A DNA stretch of 35,878 nucleotides, from NCBI GenBank assembly GCA_026396845.1, contig JAPLWC010000001.1, forward strand, positions 11,932 through 47,809, written 5' to 3'. This document shows positions 8,115 through 15,232 of this stretch, one piece after another (the first letter of the stretch is position 1; each line of letters opens with the position of its first letter). Below the pieces are notes generated by a model. The model was given only the letters and a program-made list of their open reading frames with translations. It was not told the DNA's origin and searched no databases. Origin of the DNA: Candidatus Gottesmanbacteria bacterium. Lineage in GTDB: Bacteria > Patescibacteriota > Microgenomatia > UBA10105 > UBA927. The position numbers were made by a program, and so were the translations under genes.

Positions 8115-9236
8115 ATGGCAGATACAATGGAATATGTTGAGGATCTAGCTAGTTCCCAGATTAAGTCTTCACGCATCGTAGGCTTGAGGAAACTTCATTC
8201 AGCCGGTTTAAGAACTCCATTTGTTAAAATTATTAATCATGAGGCCTTCTTGGTTTACAAGAAGGAAGGTATGACCAAACCGCTTCAAAAAGAACTCGAA
8301 GCGGCTTTTATTGAAATTAAAAATAATGACGCCAAAAGAAATATTTATGTAGGCCGCGCTTACTTCATACCGAATTTTCACAATCCGCCCGGTCCGCGCT
8401 TTGTGATTGGAGACCCCCAGAGCTTAATTAAAAGAGTCGCTGACCACTTTGATTTTGCCATCCAAAACAAGTATGACCGCGTCAAGGAAGCCCAGATTGG
8501 GGTTATCCTTCACCCCTGGATTAATCCGCGAATTCCCTTGGGAGGAGGTTGCGTTACTCTGGCGGAGGAGAAAAAGAAAACCATGGTCGTGGAGGCCATT
8601 TTCGGTTTGGATGAGGGAGTTCAAAGTAATCCTCACGACTTTTATCTTCTCGATTTTGCCGAGGGAAAAATTATCGATAAGATTATTGCCGAAAAAAAAG
8701 AATGTTTGGAAGTTGATGCGAATTTGCGAGTGACATCTACGCCTGTGCTAAATAAATTTTCGTTTCAGCCGGTCTTAGACGAGAAGACTATTTTAACCAT
8801 CGCTCGGGATTTTAAACGCTTTATTGGAAAATTTGGACCTCACCGCTTAGAATTTGCTCTTCAGAGAGAAGGCGTTTATTACCGTGAATGTTTACCCTTT
8901 GTTTTTCATAAAGAAAAAGTGCCTCAAGTCGATGAAAAAGGTCCGGTTTTTAAACTTAATACCCAAACTGATTTGCCCAGGATAGGCAGAAAACAGCGGA
9001 TTATTTTTGTGGATCCCATGGTCATTAAAAAACGAAAAATGAATCTGTTGACCTTTCTAGCTACGACTACTCAGGACAAAAAGATCATCCTCTATCCTGG
9101 GGCAGCGACTACCGGTCATGCAGCCACCATCTTCCGCGAAGCCGGTCCTGGCAGAAATTTGTCAGGAGTTAAGAAGAAAAATAAAGAAAGGCATCATGCC
9201 GTCGTTGCTGGAGAAGGAAATCGAAAAAGAGATTGA
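8115..9236 (+). CDS. PEP-synthase-like ATP-grasp domain plus swivelling-His motif; frame broken near 9146
   Basis: From ATG 8115 the protein begins SSRIVGLRKLHSAGLRTPF, resembling the start of a PPDK N-terminal domain. It continues with YVGRAYFIPNFHNPPGPR, GVILHPWINPRIPLGGG, EAIFGLDEGVQSNPHDFYLLD, and FGPHRLEFALQREGVYYRECLP, a variant of the PEP-synthase ATP-grasp end (IEW-type strand then LQ-R-P). It ends with a PEP-utiliser-like TTGHAATIFREAGP, where H is the usual phosphorylated histidine. The VRSSATAEDL motif is replaced, so ATP use is doubtful. It is paralogous to the gene at 1-734. After residue E-A-G-P at about 9146 the frame yields 30 unconvincing residues to a stop at 9236, while the family-like sequence resumes in another frame. 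It is either a broken gene or the truncated first gene of two. Confidence 0.7.
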   Translation: MADTMEYVEDLASSQIKSSRIVGLRKLHSAGLRTPFVKIINHEAFLVYKKEGMTKPLQKELEAAFIEIKNNDAKRNIYVGRAYFIPNFHNPPGPRFVIGDPQSLIKRVADHFDFAIQNKYDRVKEAQIGVILHPWINPRIPLGGGCVTLAEEKKKTMVVEAIFGLDEGVQSNPHDFYLLDFAEGKIIDKIIAEKKECLEVDANLRVTSTPVLNKFSFQPVLDEKTILTIARDFKRFIGKFGPHRLEFALQREGVYYRECLPFVFHKEKVPQVDEKGPVFKLNTQTDLPRIGRKQRIIFVDPMVIKKRKMNLLTFLATTTQDKKIILYPGAATTGHAATIFREAGPGRNLSGVKKKNKERHHAVVAGEGNRKRD

Positions 9237-9798
9237 TAAAAAGAGGTTCCCGTTTATAGCTGTTCGTTCTTCGGCTACGGCCGAGGATCTGGCCGGTGCT
9301 TCTTTTGCCGGCCAGTTTGAAAGCTACCTGAATATTCCCCGAGCCAGACTTTTTGATTATATCAAAACCTGTTGGGCCTCTCTTTATGAGGAGAGAGTGC
9401 TTCCTTATACCTTATATCATAAGGTTCCCATGCACAGGATTAAAATGGCGGTTCTGGTTCAAGAAATGATTAAGGCGGAAAAAGGCGGGGTTATCTTCAC
9501 CAAGGACGTTTTAAGGGATAATGAAAGGGTGATGGTTATTGAAGCGGTCAATGGTTTGGGAGAAAAGGTTGTTTCCGGAACAAGCGAACCGGACCGTTAT
9601 CTGGTCGAAAAACAAGATTTAAAAACTATTGGCCAAAAACTTAAAGGCAAAAAAGCGGTTCTTTCCCAAGAAGAGATTTTTTCCTTAACTTCTTTAGGCC
9701 TTCTGGTTGAGAACTATTATCATTCTTTTCAAGATATCGAATGGGTGATTAAAAACGGTAAAGTTTTCCTTCTCCAAGCTAGACCCATTACGACCTAG
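9118..9798 (+). CDS. PPDK/PEP-synthase N-terminal ATP-grasp fragment
   Basis: In a different frame from the previous entry, this reading frame encodes the C-terminal two thirds of a genuine PPDK/PEP synthase ATP-grasp domain. It has AVRSSATAEDLAGASFAGQ (ATP-binding), SLYEERVLPYTLYHKV, AVLVQEMIKAEKGGVIFTKD (the GVIFT strand), IEAVNGLGEKVVSGTSEPD, and ends exactly at the domain boundary with DIEWVIKNGKVFLLQARPIT. All expected ATP-grasp residues look intact. Meaningful sequence begins around KPVLAEICQELRRKIKKG (9142 on); the listed ATG at 9118 lies inside the previous frame and is probably not a real start; ATG 9196 is an alternative. It is either the second half of a frameshifted gene or a second gene joined to the first by deletion. 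Confidence 0.65.
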   Translation: MQPPSSAKPVLAEICQELRRKIKKGIMPSLLEKEIEKEIDKKRFPFIAVRSSATAEDLAGASFAGQFESYLNIPRARLFDYIKTCWASLYEERVLPYTLYHKVPMHRIKMAVLVQEMIKAEKGGVIFTKDVLRDNERVMVIEAVNGLGEKVVSGTSEPDRYLVEKQDLKTIGQKLKGKKAVLSQEEIFSLTSLGLLVENYYHSFQDIEWVIKNGKVFLLQARPITT

Positions 9799-9848
9799 GC
9801 CATTCTGTGGCACCAGGATTCACGAGTGAAACGTGGTAAAATGGCCCC

Positions 9849-10892
9849 ATGATCCTTACTGACTTGACACTTGCCAACTTTCGCAGCTACACGAAGCGCA
9901 CGTTTGCCTTTGACAAGGCGACCACGCTTATCGTGGGCCCGAATACCGCAGGCAAAACGAACATTCTTGAGGCCATTATGCTCAGTGCCACAGGGAAAAG
10001 TTTTAGGGCGGATGTCGACGCGGAGATGGTGCGGTGGGGTGCCGAGGTCGGAAGAGCGAAGGCAACAACAGGGGAGACAAAGCTTGAGGTGGTTGTGACC
10101 ACAGGGTCAGTCGCCGGCCGGAAAACTCAGTCAAAAAAGTTTTTTGTCAACGGTGTAGCGCGACGGCAGGTAGATTTTATCGGGAATCTGAGGGCCGTTT
10201 TGTTTTGGCCGGAACATCTGGAGCTGATTACCGACAGCCCGTCTCTCCGGCGGAAATACTTAGACGGGGTACTCGTGCAGGTTGATCGGGAATATCGGAG
10301 AACTTTACTGTCCTATGAGCGGGGACTGCGGCAGCGAAACCGGCTTCTGGATTTGATCAACGAAGGGAAAGCACATCATCATCAACTTCAATTTTGGGAT
10401 CAATTGCTTATCAAAGCCGGAGGATATTTGACGGATAAACGGGCAGCATTCATTGATTTTATAAACACGTATCATATGCCCGGTGTTACGTATCGTGTGG
10501 AATACGATAAGAGTGTGATCTCAGAGTCACGGTTAAAACAGTATGTAGACGAAGAGGTCGCGGCTAAATCGACGTTAGTTGGGCCTCACCGCGATGATTT
10601 TCTCGTTACGAAGAAGGATCTTGATGTAAGTAAATACGGGAGCCGCGGAGAGCAGAGACTTGCGATATTATGGCTGAAACTGGCGGAATTGGCATTTATT
10701 GAGCGTGAAACACGAGAACGACCGCTTTTGATTCTTGATGATATTTTTTCCGAGCTCGACATTGAACACCGGACGCTTGTTCTTGACCTTCTCGGTAAAC
10801 AGCAGACGATCGTAAGTTCTGCGGAGGAAGAAGTCGTTGAGCTTTTGGCAACGCACAAGATTTCGGCTAAAATTATCCGGTTGAGCGTGTAA
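9849..10892 (+). CDS. recF: DNA replication/repair protein RecF
   Basis: A 347-residue SMC-like ATPase. Walker A is GPNTAGKT (30-37), the N-terminus LTLANFRSY is typical of RecF, ABC signature SRGEQRL is near residue 276, and Walker B/D-loop LLILDDIFSELD follows. The internal LRAVLFWPEHLELITDSPSLRRKYLD block is the RecF signature region. RecF loads RecA at single-strand gaps with RecO and RecR. Length is close to the usual 350-370. TAAAAT at 9837-9842 ends 6 nt before the ATG, suggesting a nearly leaderless transcript. The next gene follows after a short gap. Confidence 0.95.
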   Translation: MILTDLTLANFRSYTKRTFAFDKATTLIVGPNTAGKTNILEAIMLSATGKSFRADVDAEMVRWGAEVGRAKATTGETKLEVVVTTGSVAGRKTQSKKFFVNGVARRQVDFIGNLRAVLFWPEHLELITDSPSLRRKYLDGVLVQVDREYRRTLLSYERGLRQRNRLLDLINEGKAHHHQLQFWDQLLIKAGGYLTDKRAAFIDFINTYHMPGVTYRVEYDKSVISESRLKQYVDEEVAAKSTLVGPHRDDFLVTKKDLDVSKYGSRGEQRLAILWLKLAELAFIERETRERPLLILDDIFSELDIEHRTLVLDLLGKQQTIVSSAEEEVVELLATHKISAKIIRLSV

Positions 10893-10909
10893 TTGTGTAC
10901 AATATGAGT

Positions 10910-11719
10910 ATGGAATCCGTGACAATCGATGATGTTAAAAAAATACGTTTGCCGCAGCGTGGTTCGCACAAAGGCCAAAACGGCAGGCTTCTTGTCATCG
11001 GCGGATCACATTTGTTTCATGCCGCCAGCCTCTGGGCGCTCACCGTGGCCTCACGGATTGTAGACCTCGCCCATTATTCCTCGGTGCCGGAAAACAACGC
11101 GATCGTGCACGAAGAAAAAAAGGAATTCAGAAACGGCATTGTCGTGCCGCGGGGAGAGCTTGGCCCATACATCGAAGAAGACGATTGTATTCTTATCGGT
11201 CCCGGTATGACCAGAGACGCGGAAACGGAAACGATTACCAATACGCTACTCACTAAATATCCGGATAAACAATGGGTCATTGATGCGGGAAGCTTGCAGA
11301 TGATGGATTGTACGAAAATTCCGAAACACGCTATCCTGACGCCGCATCATGCGGAGTTTGCTCATGCATTCGGGAGTGTTGATGTTGCTGATGTTGCACA
11401 AAAATATCAGTGTATTGTGCTTTTGAAAGGGGAGAAAGATATTGCGTGTGGAATTGACAGCTCCGACGCTGCGGCCGGAGTGCAATGCAGGAGCATTGCA
11501 GGCGGAAACCCCGGGATGACCAAAGGCGGCACCGGTGACGTATTAGCCGGACTGATTGCGGCATTAGCCTGCAAAAACGATCCGTTCTTGGCAACGATTG
11601 CAGGAAGTTTTATCAACAAAAGAGCCGGAGACGAACTCTACAAAAAAGTCGGCCCGTACTTTAATGCCACGGATTTAGCGAATGAGATTCCAGTGGTAAT
11701 GAAGGAGCTTCTCTTCTAG
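10910..11719 (+). CDS. nnrD: ADP-dependent NAD(P)H-hydrate dehydratase (NnrD)
   Basis: 269 residues (271 if ATG 10904 is used). It shows the ribokinase-like YjeF C-terminal/NnrD fold: NGRLLVIGGSHLFHAA near the start, ILIGPGMTRD, WVIDAGSLQ, ILTPHHAEFAHAFG, IVLLKGEKDI, and GNPGMTKGGTGDVLAGLIAAL with the catalytic GGTGDVLAG aspartate. It converts damaged NAD(P)H hydrate back to NAD(P)H using ADP or ATP. The epimerase domain (NnrE) is not fused. TACAAT at 10898-10903 lies directly upstream, so a leaderless start at ATG 10910 fits; alternatively it is read through from recF, whose stop is at 10892. It overlaps the convergent RelE-like gene by 4 nt. Confidence 0.9.
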   Translation: MESVTIDDVKKIRLPQRGSHKGQNGRLLVIGGSHLFHAASLWALTVASRIVDLAHYSSVPENNAIVHEEKKEFRNGIVVPRGELGPYIEEDDCILIGPGMTRDAETETITNTLLTKYPDKQWVIDAGSLQMMDCTKIPKHAILTPHHAEFAHAFGSVDVADVAQKYQCIVLLKGEKDIACGIDSSDAAAGVQCRSIAGGNPGMTKGGTGDVLAGLIAALACKNDPFLATIAGSFINKRAGDELYKKVGPYFNATDLANEIPVVMKELLF

Positions 11720-11967
11720 TTTTTATACACGCTCCCGCGATAGTCGATAGTCTCAATTTGAATAATTTGGTCGACAGGATCAAATGTATAGACAATGCGA
11801 AGCGGCCAGGCTTTCACACTTCGAAAACCCTTCAATTTACCTACCAGCATTTTTCCTTGAAATGGATCCGAGAGAAGGCTGTATATTTTCCTTTTTGCTT
11901 TAATTTTATCGGTACCACCAATCCGTTTGAGGCGTTTCACTGCCTCGTCTTTCAAGACGAGTTTCAT
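11716..11967 (-). CDS. RelE/ParE-superfamily toxin
   Basis: 83 residues. The N-terminal helix (LKDEAVKRLKRI), a middle KIYSLLSDPFQGKMLVGKLKGFRSVKAWPLRIVYTFD and a final IIQIETIDYRGSVYKN match the RelE/ParE fold: K-L-xx-xx-R-W/S-x-R-I-x-Y followed by I.I..ID.RG..Y. RelE-type members cut mRNA on the ribosome; ParE-type members poison gyrase. The sequence does not decide between them, though YefM-type partners usually go with mRNA interferases. It lies 9 nt downstream of the antitoxin in the same transcript. Confidence 0.85.
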   Translation of the reverse strand: MKLVLKDEAVKRLKRIGGTDKIKAKRKIYSLLSDPFQGKMLVGKLKGFRSVKAWPLRIVYTFDPVDQIIQIETIDYRGSVYKN

Positions 11968-11976
11968 ATAATAATA

Positions 11977-12246
11977 TTACCACCTCAGGATTTTTTTTGC
12001 TTCTGCCTCCGTGTATACCTTTTTCGATTTTTGGGCACGTTTAATACTCGCCATAAGAGGTTTGTTAGCCATAATTTCCAATGTTTCCTGCAATCCCTCA
12101 AATTCAGCTACAGACATCATAATAACCGGTTTTCCACTGCGGCGGACAATAGTGAACTGCCGCATGTTTACCCCGGCTTCCTCGACCATTTGATAAAAAT
12201 TGGCGCGGGCTTCGTTGGCAGGCATGGCGGACGGTAAGTGTTTCAT
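11977..12246 (-). CDS. Phd/YefM-family antitoxin
   Basis: 89 residues from ATG 12246 (a longer frame starts at 12264, but that start lies inside the palindromic promoter). The N-terminus LPSAMPANEARANFYQMVEEA and the strand FTIVRRSGKPVIMMSVAEFEGLQETLEIM are the DNA-binding domain of Phd/YefM antitoxins. The rest (KRAQKSKKVYTEAEAKKIL) would be the toxin-neutralising tail. It should repress its own promoter; a 16-bp palindrome sits over the -10 box (see the promoter entry). It precedes the RelE-like toxin by 9 nt. Confidence 0.9.
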   Translation of the reverse strand: MKHLPSAMPANEARANFYQMVEEAGVNMRQFTIVRRSGKPVIMMSVAEFEGLQETLEIMANKPLMASIKRAQKSKKVYTEAEAKKILRW

Positions 12247-12254
12247 ATGAGGGA

Positions 12255-12283
12255 ATAGTACCACTAGTGGTACATGTTGTCAA
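12255..12283 (-). promoter_or_regulatory. Toxin-antitoxin promoter with palindromic operator
   Basis: On the minus strand TTGACA (12283-12278), a 17-nt spacer and TACTAT (12260-12255) form a full promoter, 8 nt before the antitoxin ATG. The perfect palindrome GTACCACTAGTGGTAC at 12258-12273 covers the spacer and the start of the -10 box, an ideal place for autorepression by the Phd/YefM dimer. The upstream membrane-protein gene stops at 12288. Confidence 0.85.
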
Positions 12284-12287
12284 CCAC

Positions 12288-13250
12288 CTAAAGTGCCCCA
12301 CCCTTGAAGTTCGGACAATTGGCCTTGTACCATGTCATCGCCTCAGCTGAACACTCCGGTTTTGCATCCGGCCCCGGCATGCAATCAACCCATCCTGTCG
12401 GCGGGCAGGTATACGATTTCGTTTCGAGAGGCAGACACGGAGCACACGCACCGATATTCGGCAGTGAGCACGCTTTTGGCAGCTGAGCGGTATAATCTTT
12501 TCCTTGTTCATACGCTACCCATCCGTTTTTCCCGATTTGTGACGCATCAATCATGGTTGGGCACGAACAACACTGTGTTACCTGGATCCCAAGCACCTGT
12601 TGCGATGATGTTGTATCCGTAAATTTAAACGTGGAGAGGATTTGGTCAAAGACTTGAGCAAGACTTGGATCATCGGTGCCCAATTGGAATAAGAATCGCT
12701 TTCCATTATGATCAGCTATAACTTGAATTACTTTTGGTGATTTAAGGATAATCGATTTTTCACCGTCAAGAGTTGAATTCAATTTTTCCGGTATTGGTTC
12801 GATATGACCGGGTTGAGTAAGCCTGATATTTGCATCTTGATCCAGACTATTTGAAATTACAAAGGTCGACAAAGCGAAATTAGCGACGAGGCCTTCAACC
12901 ATAGGAGCTTGTGGAGACGGATTATCTACAGGATAGGATATCCATGATTCATAACCACTTCCGCCAATATCACTCTTTTCTTCGTGAGGGTACCACTTTG
13001 GCGGTAAAGCAAGAGAGAAACCCATTTTGGGGAATATGTGGCGTTCCCATTGTGCGGTTGGGTCGCCCGCCTCCGCTGACGGCGTGGGCGAGACAAGGGG
13101 AGTTGGGGAAGCGCCGAAATACGGCATCGTTTTGTAGATCACCAGGCCAACGAGAATACCGATCAAAAATAAAAGAATTCCAATGAACACACCCGATTGT
13201 TTCTTTGGCTGGGGAGGGGTTTGCGGTGTAGGTTGAGTTATTTCCTCCAT
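12288..13250 (-). CDS. Membrane-anchored PsbP-like protein 3, with cysteine-rich C-terminus
   Basis: 320 residues. A cytoplasmic proline-rich N-terminus is followed by one TM segment starting SGVFIGILLFLIGILVGLVI and a Pro-Thr-Ser linker. One PsbP-like domain follows (WERHIFPKMGFSLALPPKWYP ... FDQILSTFKF). Residues after about 225 form a separate module with about a dozen cysteines (QCCSCPTMID, ACAPC, CPPTGWVDCMPGPD). The orientation suggests the domain is outside the cell, where the cysteines could form disulfides. It is paralogous to the genes at 13253 and 15233; the TM region and the QILSTF motif are shared. It starts 2 nt after the upstream paralogue's stop. Function unknown. Confidence 0.7.
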   Translation of the reverse strand: MEEITQPTPQTPPQPKKQSGVFIGILLFLIGILVGLVIYKTMPYFGASPTPLVSPTPSAEAGDPTAQWERHIFPKMGFSLALPPKWYPHEEKSDIGGSGYESWISYPVDNPSPQAPMVEGLVANFALSTFVISNSLDQDANIRLTQPGHIEPIPEKLNSTLDGEKSIILKSPKVIQVIADHNGKRFLFQLGTDDPSLAQVFDQILSTFKFTDTTSSQQVLGIQVTQCCSCPTMIDASQIGKNGWVAYEQGKDYTAQLPKACSLPNIGACAPCLPLETKSYTCPPTGWVDCMPGPDAKPECSAEAMTWYKANCPNFKGGAL

Positions 13251-13252
13251 AA

Positions 13253-14317
13253 TTATTGAGTAAATTGAAGAGTACTAAGCATGGTGTTGCAGGTAGTTAC
13301 GTAATCTGGGGTCCAATTGTGGACACATTCGAAAACGTACACCTTACTATTATGCTCGAAATAGACATTGGTTTGATAGCGGTCTAGCGTTTGCTGGGTT
13401 TTAGTCGGTGGATCCATGCGATACGCAGGAATACTGCCGTCAACCATAAAATTTTTGGGTTGTGTTTGCGCGTTACCGGTATTATCCCAATTAGATTTAA
13501 TGTCCAATTGAATTGGAACAATCGTCGGGGATGATTTTTTCCAAAATCTGATGAGAGATGTGGAGTCTTGGGGATAATCAGTGACACTGGATTGCCAATC
13601 ATCCGGCGTATACACCGTTAAGCCGTATGTATTGAACGTATGCAGTATCCAGTTTGCGGGAACCGCAGGTGTCGGTGATACTGTCGGAGACTGTTCTATA
13701 AATGTAAACGTGGAGAGGATTTGGTTAATTATTGAGGCATCAGCAGGTGGGAACAAGGCCTCGATGCGGTAAAACGGAGTAAAGTCGGGAAACTTGATGA
13801 TTATTTCTGTCATTGGTACTCTCTGATTTGAAACGGTATAGGTTTCCTTAACGGCATTTTTACCTGATATTATCGTCTGTTCAGTTTTGAGTAATGCTCC
13901 GACACCTGATGATTCAAAAGTAACCCCTGTAATGATTTTTAGATAGCCGTTATCCATTGTGAAATTGACCGAATCAGATGTTTTACTTCCATAGTATGGA
14001 GCTTGCATAATTTTATTATGTTCTTCTTGAACACTCCAACCTTCAGGATACTGGAGTGAAAATCCATATTGAGTGTTTTGATAAATCTTCCAATCTGCCG
14101 TTGGATTGGGGGTAGGGGTTGGGGTAGGGAGGGGCGTGGGGGTTAGGGTAGCGGTCAGATACGGAATGCGGAGAGTGGAGAGAAAAGTTGTTTTACCAAG
14201 TGCCAGACCGACGATGATGCCGAGGATAAATACAAGAATACCAATGAAAATGCCTGAATTATTTTTTGGCGCATCAGGCTGTGGCGTTGAGACGGCCGGC
14301 GGCATGTCTTGTTCCAT
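13253..14317 (-). CDS. Membrane-anchored PsbP-like protein 2 (two domains)
   Basis: 354 residues. The anchor KNNSGIFIGILVFILGIIVG is followed by a TPTPTP linker and two tandem PsbP-like domains. The first spans DWKIYQNTQYGFSLQYPEGW to QILSTFTF; the second spans NWILHTFNTYGLTVYTPDDW to LSTLQF at the C-terminus. The N-in/C-out topology (basic residues before the TM) suggests a surface protein. In plants and cyanobacteria PsbP binds photosystem II, but this fold is used widely and nothing here suggests photosynthesis. TATACT at 14330-14325, 7 nt before the ATG, is its likely -10 box, divergent from the AbiEii-like module. It is co-transcribed with paralogue 3. Confidence 0.7.
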   Translation of the reverse strand: MEQDMPPAVSTPQPDAPKNNSGIFIGILVFILGIIVGLALGKTTFLSTLRIPYLTATLTPTPLPTPTPTPNPTADWKIYQNTQYGFSLQYPEGWSVQEEHNKIMQAPYYGSKTSDSVNFTMDNGYLKIITGVTFESSGVGALLKTEQTIISGKNAVKETYTVSNQRVPMTEIIIKFPDFTPFYRIEALFPPADASIINQILSTFTFIEQSPTVSPTPAVPANWILHTFNTYGLTVYTPDDWQSSVTDYPQDSTSLIRFWKKSSPTIVPIQLDIKSNWDNTGNAQTQPKNFMVDGSIPAYRMDPPTKTQQTLDRYQTNVYFEHNSKVYVFECVHNWTPDYVTTCNTMLSTLQFTQ

Positions 14318-14361
14318 TGTTTTAAGTATACATGAGGGGTGTTCGATGATACAATACAGGC

Positions 14362-14619
14362 ATGCTTAATTGGTCGACCGATGAGGTTAGATTTAAGAAA
14401 GAAAGCCCGAAAGAATATAAGCTCTGGAGGCTCACCCAGCTTATTAATTACGGTTTGGATAAAGGGGAAAAACTAGATAGAGAAGAAGTCAAAAAATCCT
14501 GGCCAAAGATAGAGGATAGGCTTGATCCCTATAAAAAACGTGCTCTTGAGTACTTATTATGGGAAAAACAATACTCACTTCCAAGCAACTTGAGTTTTTG
14601 GAATTTGCCCAAGGGGTAG
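14362..14619 (+). CDS. Small partner (putative antitoxin) of AbiEii-like nucleotidyltransferase
   Basis: 85 residues, charged and helical (for example KEYKLWRLTQLINYGLDKGE and YKKRALEYLLWEK), without a recognisable helix-turn-helix or AbiEi domain. It directly precedes and overlaps the nucleotidyltransferase-like gene by 61 nt in another frame, which suggests tight co-expression, as for antitoxin/toxin pairs. TACAAT at 14350-14355 ends 6 nt before the ATG. The antitoxin role is inferred from position and size only; AbiEi antitoxins are normally larger and carry a winged helix. Confidence 0.6.
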   Translation: MLNWSTDEVRFKKESPKEYKLWRLTQLINYGLDKGEKLDREEVKKSWPKIEDRLDPYKKRALEYLLWEKQYSLPSNLSFWNLPKG

Positions 14620-15230
14620 ACCAAATAACGAAACGGTTTTATTTAACCGGCGGCACGGCGCTTTCCGAGTTTTATCTCCATCATCGATATTCGGAGGATA
14701 TAGACCTTTTCAATGAACACGAGGAAGTGAATTATTCTCTCACGAGCGCATTTTTAAAACAGATTTCTCCAAAACTCGGAATCACTGCGATAAAAAGAAG
14801 CCAATTTTTTGGCCTTGTGAGTTATACATTGATGTATGCGGACAAAAACGAACTTAAAGTCGATTTTAATTATTACCCTTTTCCGAGAATTGAGAAGGGA
14901 ACCAAATTCGGACGGTTGGAGGTAGACAGTCTTCTGGATATTGCGACAAATAAAATCCACACGCTATTCATGAAACCGCGCACCAGAGATTATATAGACT
15001 TATATTTTATCTTACGGGAGGGAAAATTTGATCTCACAAAGTTAATTCTACTGGCGAAAGCCAAGTTTGATTGGCATATAGACAGAATGAATCTGGCGAA
15101 CCAGTTTATACGGGTGAAAGACATAAGAAGAGAGGATTACCCCAAAGTTTTATTGCCTTTTGATTCAGTTGAAATGGAGGAGTTTTTTCTAAAACTGGCC
15201 AAAAGTCTTGAGAAAGAGATATTTAAATAA
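14559..15230 (+). CDS. AbiEii/AbiGii-type nucleotidyltransferase (toxin-like)
   Basis: 223 residues. The motif FYLTGGTALSEFYLHHRYSEDIDLF contains the nucleotidyltransferase signature GG-x-L...R-S-x-DIDLF with the two metal-binding acids. KVDFNYYPF supplies the third acidic strand, and ATNKIHTLFMKPRTRDYIDLYFI matches the KL.A...R...RD..DL segment of the AbiEii (DUF1814) family. MenT/AbiEii toxins add nucleotides to tRNA or act in abortive phage defence. The gene sits on the plus strand between minus-strand PsbP-like paralogues, which suggests insertion into that tandem array. It ends 2 nt before the convergent paralogue stop. Confidence 0.85.
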   Translation: MGKTILTSKQLEFLEFAQGVDQITKRFYLTGGTALSEFYLHHRYSEDIDLFNEHEEVNYSLTSAFLKQISPKLGITAIKRSQFFGLVSYTLMYADKNELKVDFNYYPFPRIEKGTKFGRLEVDSLLDIATNKIHTLFMKPRTRDYIDLYFILREGKFDLTKLILLAKAKFDWHIDRMNLANQFIRVKDIRREDYPKVLLPFDSVEMEEFFLKLAKSLEKEIFK

Positions 15231-15232
15231 AG

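Noticed and set aside
9150..9200. Programmed frameshift at A-rich AAGAAGAAAAATAAAG
   Set aside because: The frame change is needed before this tract (the frame-1 protein is family-like from about 9142), so slippage here would be too late.
13066..13092. GC-rich imperfect palindrome coding TPSAEAGDPT in PsbP-like protein 3
   Set aside because: Pairing is weak and the peptide fits a normal Pro/Ser/Thr linker, so an inserted repeat is not well supported.
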